This document shows, one piece after another, positions 24,714 to 32,542 of a stretch of 64,000 nt of DNA. The stretch lies in IMG/VR virus record IMGVR_UViG_3300032285_003360, positions 37,770 through 101,769 of that record. The stretch is one strand, 5' to 3'. Source of the DNA: a virus. Under the pieces are notes generated by a model. That model was not told where the DNA came from, did no database searches, and was given only the letters and a program-made list of their open reading frames with translations. A program made the position numbers and the translations under genes. How positions within the stretch are numbered: the stretch's first letter is position 1; the number at the start of each line of letters is the position of its first letter.

Positions 24714-25721
24714 TTAACTTAAAACTATTGCGCCTGATCCACTCCACATCGGTGCACCTGAAGACAATGACCTCGGCGCATCAAATATTTGTCTTATTGT
24801 TTCACTACCATAATCAATTCTATCACTATGTGCATTTTGCACACCACTATAACCACCCGCAAAATACCCGTGGTTTTGTCCCATCACACCCGATTGTTCT
24901 GAATTTCCTAATGTTTGTTTATATAATATACCAATCCATGTGCTTGTGCTATTTAAAAACTTTGCACAGTTTTGACCAGTTGATGTTCCAACATAATTTT
25001 GGTCCCCACACATAAAACATTTACCATCTTTTGTATTAACTGGTTTTTGCCAATAACCTGGGCTACCAAATCCTGCAACACCACTGTATGTGTTTGTTGT
25101 AGATAATACAGCCCAACTTTCAGATGATGTTGTCATTTTTTGTGTTGTTGTTCCATAGTTAACCCACGAATAATATTTGTCAAACCATCCTGATGTTTCT
25201 TGTGTGTCAGGTGCACTACCGCTTGATAATGCTGCAGCCGTTTCAGTTGCAAACACCCATCTATCCCAATAACCTCCGTTTGCGTAACCACCATGATATG
25301 CTTTAGTTCCATAAGCGGTTCCATCTGTGTTGAATCCAACACCTTCTTGAACTGACCATGGGTTCGCACCACCATAGTTTTTACTTCCACATGTTGAGGT
25401 TGTTTCAGCTGCAAAATTAAATTTTTGCATACCTGTTGCACTATCTCTTTGTGCATTACCACAATAACCATTCAATGCTGAACTTGACCACGTTCCATAT
25501 TTTGTTGCATATGGTAATGTGTTTGAAGCTGTGCTCCAAGCATCAGTTGCATTTGCAATTTTAGTTACAGTATTCCATATAGAACTACTAACATAACCAC
25601 CGCCAATATATCCTTTTGATAATGTTAATCCATGTTTATAATCATCAGTGAAAACTTGTTTTAAAACTGTTCCATTTTTTGATATGGTTCCTGTAAAATT
25701 TATATTTCCGTTTACTATCAT
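24714..25721 (-). CDS. Kelch-like phage adhesin, paralogue B (335 aa)
   Basis: I set the start at 25721 (MIVNGNINFTGTISKNG) because it aligns with the N-terminus of the 23661 gene; the longer frame upstream would overlap paralogue A. Shared features are LTLSKGYIGGGYVSS, repeats like TKIANATDAWSTASNTLPYA, a GYFAGGYSGVQNAHSDRIDY segment and the terminal IFDAPRSLSSGAPMWSG box. This copy has more cysteines (for example CGSKNYGG, CFMCGDQ), which may brace exposed loops. It is probably a receptor-binding alternative to its neighbours. Confidence 0.65.
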   Translation of the reverse strand: MIVNGNINFTGTISKNGTVLKQVFTDDYKHGLTLSKGYIGGGYVSSSIWNTVTKIANATDAWSTASNTLPYATKYGTWSSSALNGYCGNAQRDSATGMQKFNFAAETTSTCGSKNYGGANPWSVQEGVGFNTDGTAYGTKAYHGGYANGGYWDRWVFATETAAALSSGSAPDTQETSGWFDKYYSWVNYGTTTQKMTTSSESWAVLSTTNTYSGVAGFGSPGYWQKPVNTKDGKCFMCGDQNYVGTSTGQNCAKFLNSTSTWIGILYKQTLGNSEQSGVMGQNHGYFAGGYSGVQNAHSDRIDYGSETIRQIFDAPRSLSSGAPMWSGSGAIVLS

Positions 25722-25725
25722 AATA

Positions 25726-26706
25726 TTAAATTGGTGACCATAATGGTGCAGCTGATGACAATGATCTTGGTGCATCCGAAATATTAACAATGTTGTCAGT
25801 ATCGTAATATATTTTATCACTATGCGCATTTTGACCTGTTGATGTATTATAACCACCTGCTAAATAACCATAAGCTTGGCCCATGGTTCCTGAATTTTCA
25901 CAGTTCTGTAATGTTTGGTTATAATAATTTAAAGTCCATGTTGCAATGTTATTTCTAAACTGATACATTTTTGTATCAGATGTGCTACCGTCTGTTGTTA
26001 AATAAAATTTACCTCTTTTGGAGTTTAACCCTTTTTCCAAATAACCTGCGCCACCACCCCATCCAAATGTTCTTGGTGTGTTTGTTGTTCCATATGTTGA
26101 CCACGATTCGGTTGCAAATGTCATGATATATGTATTTGAACTATCCCAACCATAACCGTAATCTCTGTCAAACCATGCCGCATGATAAGCTGATTGCATG
26201 ATACCTGAATTGGTTGTTGATGACCATGTATCGGTTGCAAACGTTAATATATCCATACCAGTGTTACCGTTACCGCAAGTATATGCTTTTACACCAAACG
26301 CAGCGCCAATACCATCATATCCAACACCTTGTTGTAACGAATTCGGTGAACCACTACTATAAGTTCTATTACCTATTGTTGTTAATGTTTCGGATGCGAA
26401 TACTAATTTGTTATTACCAACGGAGCTATCCTGTGTGTTTAACATCACATAACCTGCGGTATGTGCTGATGCCCATCCTCCATATTTTGTTGCTTGTGTT
26501 AAAGATACGCCTGATGTCCCCCAACTATCTGTTGGATATTTTAATGTTGTAATTGCGGTATTAATTGTTCCGCCAACATATCCGCCACCAATTAAACCTC
26601 TGATTAATATTAGACCATTTTCATAGGTATCATCAATTAAGGAGGTGATATCTCTACCACCTACTCTCAAGTTACCTGTGAAACTTAAATTGTTATTTAC
26701 TTGCAT
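25726..26706 (-). CDS. Kelch-like phage adhesin, paralogue A (326 aa)
   Basis: The start MQVNNNLSFTGNLRVGGRDI is a variant of the paralogues' N-terminus, followed by LILIRGLIGGGYVGG. Propeller-like repeats include TTLKYPTDSWGTSGVSLTQA and TFATDTWSSTTNSG, and the C-terminus ends IVNISDAPRSLSSAAPLWSP. It is the first adhesin after the giant fibre (3-base gap) and four bases before paralogue B. Variation concentrates in the middle repeats, as expected if the ends anchor the protein and the repeats contact ligands. Confidence 0.65.
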   Translation of the reverse strand: MQVNNNLSFTGNLRVGGRDITSLIDDTYENGLILIRGLIGGGYVGGTINTAITTLKYPTDSWGTSGVSLTQATKYGGWASAHTAGYVMLNTQDSSVGNNKLVFASETLTTIGNRTYSSGSPNSLQQGVGYDGIGAAFGVKAYTCGNGNTGMDILTFATDTWSSTTNSGIMQSAYHAAWFDRDYGYGWDSSNTYIMTFATESWSTYGTTNTPRTFGWGGGAGYLEKGLNSKRGKFYLTTDGSTSDTKMYQFRNNIATWTLNYYNQTLQNCENSGTMGQAYGYLAGGYNTSTGQNAHSDKIYYDTDNIVNISDAPRSLSSAAPLWSPI

Positions 26707-26709
26707 ATC

Positions 26710-29700
26710 TTATATGTCTAATTTACTCTTTAATTCAGATATAATCAAGTTCTGCTCGTTTATTTCTTGTTTCAATTCTTTGATTGCTTCAATGAATACT
26801 GCACTCAATCTACCATAAGAAACACTATCAACTTCACCGTCTTTATTTTTTAAAACAACTTCAGGAATGATTTCATTCATCTCTTCAGCAATAACACCTA
26901 TTTCTTTTAAATCATCTTCTTTTCTTACGTATGTTACACCTCGCATCTGAAGAACTTTATCCAAACCATATTTAACTATTTCAATATCTTTCTTATATCG
27001 TAATGATGAGTTTTCTGTGATAACACCTGAAACAACTAAGTTACCATCTTGGTCTAATGACATTTTAGCAGTGCTCCAGTTTGTGCTTCCATTTTTTGAT
27101 GTGTGGAAATACATTACGTGGTTTTCAGTTGCAGTTGCGGTTCCTCTCCAGTGTCCCGCATATAATCTTAAATCGTTACCATAAGTTCTAACCATACCAT
27201 CATATGTTCCTTGAACACCTAATTCTATCGATGGGTAATTACCACTACCATATACTGTTAATCCTACAGTTCCTGCAGAACCGCCACCGCTTGCTGCTGC
27301 AGTTAATGTTAAGGTCGAGAATGTTACACCATTAGTTGTATTCAAGTTTTGGTTAGCAGAATAACCGGCACCTTGCATTGCATATGATGTGTAGTTAGAT
27401 GAATCTAACACAGTTCTCCATGATGTCCATGTTCCTGAGTTTTTACCTCTAACAGCTAATTGACCTGTTCTGAAATCACCAAATATTTCATGATACCAAG
27501 ATGTGCTATAACCTGCAACATATAAACCACCATCTGTTTGTCCAAACAAAGGAACGTTAGCATTTACATAACCAATCGCATCTAATGTTGGTGGTGAACT
27601 TGCGTCCATAGCAGTTGATGAATAAGCCGCTGTAAAGTTTGATATTGAACCTGCACTTGTTGCGGATGTTGCGGTAGCGGCATTACCACTAATGCTAATA
27701 CCCCAAGTTCCCGATGCGCCACCACCTGTTAATGTTGGTGAATATGAGTTATAGTTACCTGCGTGTAAAACTACGTTGGTTAACCATGTCATAGTAGAAC
27801 CATTATATAATTTTAAACCTTCAGTGTAAACACCATTACCGTCTTTACTACCGATGTCAATGTATCTATTTGCGGTTGCACTATCATATCTAACTTTAAT
27901 TACTGGACCATTTGCGGGACCATCTAAAATTGTATATATTGTTTGGTTAGCATAACCATTTAATTGTGCAGCGTAACCATCTGTATTAACACCTGATAAA
28001 TTTAATGTTGCACTTGCTCTACCTAATGAAATAGATGTTGAACCTAAATAAAAAGATGAGTTTGCTAAGTAACTATTACTAATGGCACTACCATTCCACG
28101 TTCCACTTATAATTGTTCCAACTGTTAAATTACCATTAGACGCCAATGACATTCTATCATAGAATGTACCACCATCATTAAATGTCCAATATAATGTGCT
28201 TGAGTTGTTTGATGCACTACCGTTAGCGTATCTTAAATCAAACATTGCATTATTCGTTCCACCATTAGGATTGATTCTAAAACTCAACGCAGTATAAGCA
28301 TTAGATGTGGTTGCGTTGTTAACTATCGATAAGAATCTATTCCCATCACCCATATCACTATTAGCGGTAAAACCACTACTAACTGTTAATGAAACGGTTG
28401 TTCCTGATGTGGATCTACTCGCACCGCCACCTTGTGTAAATTTACCCGTTACAGATGTTGCACCACTAACTGATAATGTGCTACCATCATATGTTAAACC
28501 GCTGTTACCTTGTATTAAACCTGCAGTTCCTGTTGCTGTAATTACGTAATTCGCGGTGTTATTATTAATTGTTGCGGCACCAGATGTTCCTGATGAACCA
28601 TTAGAACCAGAAGAACCACTTGTTCCCGAAGAGCCTGAGCTTCCTGATGTTCCTGAACTTCCCGATGAACCTGATGAACCAGAAGTTCCTGAACTTCCCG
28701 ATGAACCTGATGAACCAGAAGTTCCTGAACTTCCCGATGAACCTGATGAACCCGATGTTCCGGAGCTACCACTAGTACCAGATGAGCCTGAACTACCCGA
28801 ACTACCTGACGTTCCTGAGCTTCCTGAAGAACCTGATGAACCCGAAGTTCCCGATGACCCGCTTGAACCAGAGCTACCGCTTGTTCCTGATGAACCGCTT
28901 GTCCCACTTGAGCCCGAACTACCCGATGAACCACTTGTACCTGAGGTTCCTGAACTACCACTAGTTCCCGATGAACCCGATGACCCACTTGTTCCAGAAC
29001 TACCACTTGAGCCCGAACTACCCGATGAACCACTTGTACCGGATGTTCCTGAGCTACCACTAGTTCCTGAAGAACCTGATGAACCCGATGACCCACTTGT
29101 TCCAGAACTACCACTTGAACCTGAAGAACCCGAAGTTCCTGAAGTTCCCGATGAGCCACTTGAACCTGATGTTCCTGAGCTACCTGAAGAGCCTGATGAA
29201 CCACTTGTACCAGAAGTTCCTGAAGAACCTGAGCTACCACTAGTTCCCGAAGAACCACTTGAACCACTACTTCCTGAACTACCAGATGTTCCACTTGTTC
29301 CTGAACTACCGCTTGTTCCGGTTGAACCTGAGCTACCGCTTGAGCCTGACGTTCCACTTGTTCCTGAACTACCTGATGATCCACTTGTTCCACTCGTTCC
29401 TGAAGAACCACTAGAACCCGAACTACCTGAAGTGCCACTTGTGCCAGAAGAACCACTTGTTCCGGTGCTTCCGCTTGAACCGGATGTTCCTGAACTACCA
29501 GATGAACCTGAAGAACCCGAAGTTCCACTTGTTCCTGAAGAACCCGAACTTCCTGATGTTCCACTAGTTCCTGATGAACCACTTGTTCCACTTGTACCAG
29601 ATGTTCCGTTTACGATAGGTAATGTTAAAATGTTACCATTTGAATCAAAACCTAATGTACCAATAGTTGTACCAGTAAATTTAGTTGCTGAATTATAATT

Positions 29701-32487
29701 CTGTAATGATAATTGACCTGTTTGTAAATCAATTCCTAAATGTTGCGCATCACTATTATTATTGTTACCTCTTAAAACTCTAAACTTATTTTGATAATTA
29801 TCAAGCATAGCACCTGATGTGTAACCACTAATTCCTGTTCCTTGTAATATTAATTGACCACCCTCACCGTTACCACCTCCAGTTGGAGGTCCGATAATTA
29901 ATGTGTTCTCAGTTGAACCTGTTAGACCATTTATTGATAAACTTCCTGTTACATATGCATTATTTGTTATTTTTAATGAACCTGTAACTTCAGTATTTGT
30001 TAAATGTCTTATGGTTGTTCCATCATCAACGGTATTTGAATCATTTAAATGGAATCCACTAACCATTTTTGGGATTCTATTTGTTGTTAAAGGTGTTTCA
30101 TTACCAAGATTGTTTGCTGTCTCAGGACCCGTAATTAAAATTGATGATGTAATAGGTGAACCTGATTGAAATTGGTGCACGAAAATCCATTCATTATTAA
30201 TAGAATCAAATAACAATGAGCCTGAAACTTGGGGTATAGAACCTGAATCAATGATTTCAATACCACCATATCTTAATATAGGTGCATTCGCATTTAATGT
30301 TAAAATATTATCACCAATTGTTAATTGTGATGATGTGATGTATTGAATTGAAGACGAACCTGCAACTATAAAGTTTTGTGAAACATATAATGAACCAGTT
30401 ACAATTGTATTTCCCGTAATAGTTAATGCGCCACCGCTATAAACTAAATTAGCTGATGCTGTTGCGGCATTTGTTGTCCCATCTGAAAGTAATATACGAC
30501 CGCTCGCTGCTGAATTAATTGTTGAGAATCCTGTTCCACTCGTTCCTGCTGTTCCTGAGCTACCTGAACTACCAGATGTTCCACTAGTTCCTGATGAACC
30601 GCTCGAACCGCTACTACCTGATGTTCCACTCGTTCCTGAACTACCACTTGTTCCACTACTACCCGAAGAACCTGAGCTTCCGGATGAACCACTTGTTCCG
30701 GATGTTCCTGAAGAACCAGAGCTACCTGATGTTCCTGAGCTTCCTGAAGAACCACTAGAACCTGAGCTACCGCTTGTTCCCGCTGTTCCACTTGTCCCTG
30801 ATGAACCACTTGAACCAGAACTTCCTGATGTCCCTGACGAACCACTGCTACCTGAGCTACCACTTGTTCCAGATGTTCCTGAACTTCCACTTGTTCCACT
30901 ACTACCTGAAGACCCACTAGAACCTGATGTTCCCGCAGTTCCACTTGTACCAGAAGAACCCGAGCTTCCGCTTGTTCCAGATGAACCTGATGATCCACTT
31001 GAACCTGACGTGCCACTCGTTCCTGAACTACCCGATGTTCCACTTGTTCCTGATGAACCTGAGCTTCCTGAAGTTCCCGATGTGCCACTTGTTCCTGATG
31101 AACCTGAGCTTCCTGAAGTTCCGCTTGTACCAGACGAACCTGAAGTTCCCGAACTTCCTGAAGAACCGCTTGTACCAGATGTTCCTGAAGAACCACTACT
31201 ACCTGAACTTCCTGATGAACCTGAACTACCTGATGTTCCGCTTGTACCAGAGCTACCACTTGTTCCACTTGTACCAGACGTTCCTGAAGTGCCCGATGTT
31301 CCTGATGAACCTGAACTACCACTTGTTCCACTTGAACCCGAACTTCCAGATGTTCCTGAAGTTCCCGATGAACCTGAACTTCCACTCGTGCCTGATGTTC
31401 CTGATGACCCTGAACTACCTGATGTTCCGCTTGTACCAGAGCTACCACTTGTTCCAGACGTTCCTGAGGTTCCGCTTGAACCTGAAGAACCACTACTACC
31501 TGATGTGCCACTTGTTCCTGAAGAACCTGAACTACCTGATGTTCCACTCGTTCCAGAACTACCGCTTGTGCCTGAAGTTCCCGATGAACCCGAGCTACCT
31601 GATGTACCACTGGTTCCACTTGAACCAGAGCTACCACTTGTTCCACTTGTGCCAGATGAACCACTAGAACCTGAAGAACCTGAGCTACCACTTGTGCCGG
31701 AAGTTCCTGAACTACCACTTGAACCAGATGTTCCTGCGGTTCCGGACGTTCCGCTTGTAGCGGCATTATATGATGTTCCATTGATAACAACATCACCTGT
31801 TACATATAATGAACCTGTAACGTATGTGTCATCATTTATTCTTAAACCGACGCCGTCATAAACTTGTGCGTTTGCTGCGCCGTCAGAAATCTTATTTAAT
31901 TGTAAACCTGTAACTCCACTTGCAGGTATTCCATATAAACCTGCTCCACTACCTGTAAATGAACCTGATATTTGTGCCGCAAGAAATGGTTGAGATATTC
32001 CACCAAATCTTAAATAACTATTTTCCGGGTCTCTTCTAAAAACAATAGCAGTTGCACCCGTTCCTATTTGAAATTCGTTTGCGATAATTTTTTTCAAATT
32101 ACCGTCAATATCTAAAACCTCTATATCACCATCAATGGTTCTGATTATTTTAGTTGCACCAAAATGAATTGCTGAACCTGTTTCTAAAAATAAATCATTC
32201 CATTTAAATTCTGTGGAACCTAAATTATAATCACCATCTAAAGCAGGTATTAATGAACCGCTGAATGTTTGGTCATCCGCAAATACGTTACTTCCTGTTG
32301 TTGCAAATGATTCACGGTCTCTTCCACCTAATAATTTTGAATTTTGGGCTAATGAAGCGGAAATTGCATTTGAGGTAGTTCCGCTGATGGTGGCGTTAAT
32401 AACACCATCAACCGTTAAATCACCCGCAATATGACCATTTCCTTGGACTTCTAACGAACCCGATATACTGGCATCAAATATTTTCAT
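26710..32487 (-). CDS. Giant tail fibre with collagen-like blocks and S74 chaperone
   Basis: This is 1925 residues. Residues 1-240 are fibre-type beta repeats (LEVQGNGHIAGDLTVDGVIN; ATTGSNVFADDQTFSGSLIP, shared with the 15792 fibre). Residues 244-651 are a Gly-(Ser/Thr)-Ser triplet block, and 652-960 are further beta repeats. Residues 961-1303 form a second triplet block, and 1304-1820 are beta repeats with several GNLTV/GTWNG motifs. Residues ~1823-1925 are a peptidase_S74 intramolecular chaperone (SSLRYKKDIE, IGVIAEEMNEIIPEVV, a final coiled coil), which trimerises the fibre and then cleaves itself off. It follows the heptosyltransferase-fusion gene by 55 bases. Confidence 0.93.
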   Translation of the reverse strand: MKIFDASISGSLEVQGNGHIAGDLTVDGVINATISGTTSNAISASLAQNSKLLGGRDRESFATTGSNVFADDQTFSGSLIPALDGDYNLGSTEFKWNDLFLETGSAIHFGATKIIRTIDGDIEVLDIDGNLKKIIANEFQIGTGATAIVFRRDPENSYLRFGGISQPFLAAQISGSFTGSGAGLYGIPASGVTGLQLNKISDGAANAQVYDGVGLRINDDTYVTGSLYVTGDVVINGTSYNAATSGTSGTAGTSGSSGSSGTSGTSGSSGSSGSSGSSGTSGTSGSSGSSGTSGTSGSSGSSGTSGTSGSSGTSGTSGSSGSSGTSGTSGSSGSSGSSGTSGTSGTSGSSGTSGTSGSSGSSGTSGTSGSSGSSGTSGTSGSSGSSGTSGSSGSSGTSGTSGTSGTSGTSGSSGTSGTSGSSGSSGSSGSSGSSGTSGTSGSSGSSGTSGSSGTSGTSGSSGSSGTSGTSGTSGSSGSSGTSGTSGSSGTSGTSGSSGSSGSSGTSGSSGSSGTSGTAGTSGSSGSSGSSGTSGSSGTSGTSGSSGSSGSSGTSGSSGSSGSSGTSGTAGTSGSSGSSGSSGSSGTSGSSGSSGTSGTSGSSGSSGSSGSSGTSGSSGTSGTSGSSGSSGSSGTSGTSGSSGSSGTAGTSGTGFSTINSAASGRILLSDGTTNAATASANLVYSGGALTITGNTIVTGSLYVSQNFIVAGSSSIQYITSSQLTIGDNILTLNANAPILRYGGIEIIDSGSIPQVSGSLLFDSINNEWIFVHQFQSGSPITSSILITGPETANNLGNETPLTTNRIPKMVSGFHLNDSNTVDDGTTIRHLTNTEVTGSLKITNNAYVTGSLSINGLTGSTENTLIIGPPTGGGNGEGGQLILQGTGISGYTSGAMLDNYQNKFRVLRGNNNNSDAQHLGIDLQTGQLSLQNYNSATKFTGTTIGTLGFDSNGNILTLPIVNGTSGTSGTSGSSGTSGTSGSSGSSGTSGTSGSSGSSGSSGTSGSSGSTGTSGSSGTSGTSGSSGSSGSSGTSGTSGSSGSSGTSGTSGSSGSSGSTGTSGSSGTSGTSGSSGSSGSSGSSGTSGSSGSSGTSGTSGSSGSSGSSGTSGSSGSSGTSGTSGSSGSSGSSGTSGSSGSSGSSGTSGSSGTSGTSGSSGSSGSSGSSGTSGSSGSSGTSGSSGTSGTSGSSGSSGSSGTSGSSGTSGSSGSSGSSGTSGSSGSSGSSGTSGSSGSSGSSGTSGSSGTSGSSGSSGSSGTSGSSGSSGSSGTSGSSGSSGSSGTSGSSGSSGTSGSSGSNGSSGTSGAATINNNTANYVITATGTAGLIQGNSGLTYDGSTLSVSGATSVTGKFTQGGGASRSTSGTTVSLTVSSGFTANSDMGDGNRFLSIVNNATTSNAYTALSFRINPNGGTNNAMFDLRYANGSASNNSSTLYWTFNDGGTFYDRMSLASNGNLTVGTIISGTWNGSAISNSYLANSSFYLGSTSISLGRASATLNLSGVNTDGYAAQLNGYANQTIYTILDGPANGPVIKVRYDSATANRYIDIGSKDGNGVYTEGLKLYNGSTMTWLTNVVLHAGNYNSYSPTLTGGGASGTWGISISGNAATATSATSAGSISNFTAAYSSTAMDASSPPTLDAIGYVNANVPLFGQTDGGLYVAGYSTSWYHEIFGDFRTGQLAVRGKNSGTWTSWRTVLDSSNYTSYAMQGAGYSANQNLNTTNGVTFSTLTLTAAASGGGSAGTVGLTVYGSGNYPSIELGVQGTYDGMVRTYGNDLRLYAGHWRGTATATENHVMYFHTSKNGSTNWSTAKMSLDQDGNLVVSGVITENSSLRYKKDIEIVKYGLDKVLQMRGVTYVRKEDDLKEIGVIAEEMNEIIPEVVLKNKDGEVDSVSYGRLSAVFIEAIKELKQEINEQNLIISELKSKLDI
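28579..29607 (-). repeat. Gly-Ser/Thr-Ser triplet block 2 inside the giant fibre
   Basis: About 114 consecutive Gly-X-Y triplets where X is Ser or Thr and Y is almost always Ser, with rare N or T exceptions. Codons are thoroughly mixed (tcc, tca, tct, agt, agc; ggt, gga), so the DNA repeat is degenerate while the protein repeat is nearly perfect. This points to selection at protein level. It creates long spurious open frames on both strands. Confidence 0.95.
30535..31758 (-). repeat. Gly-Ser/Thr-Ser triplet block 1 inside the giant fibre
   Basis: About 136 Gly-X-Y triplets of the same type, with occasional Ala in the X position (G-T-A-G). It begins right after SYNAA and ends before GFSTINSAA. 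Gly at every third residue is the collagen rule, but proline is absent, so stability would have to come from another source such as glycosylation or trimer clamping by the flanking beta domains. Confidence 0.95.
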
Positions 32488-32542
32488 CTAAATAATATTA
32501 TACTTAGATAAATACTTGATTATTCGTATCTAAAACGGAAAA

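Noticed and set aside
28542-29591. 349-residue minus-strand frame rich in Val, Gln, Glu and His
   Set aside because: It is an off-frame reading of the same triplet repeats inside the fibre gene.
28556-29698. 380-residue plus-strand frame rich in Pro-Glu-Val-Leu
   Set aside because: It is the antisense of the Gly-Ser/Thr-Ser repeat block; such low-complexity repeats keep several frames open.
30444-31861. Long open frames on both strands across repeat block 1 (Val-Gln-His-rich, Pro-Glu-Leu-rich)
   Set aside because: They are alternative-frame shadows of the first repeat block; the fibre frame continues through on both sides with recognisable domains.
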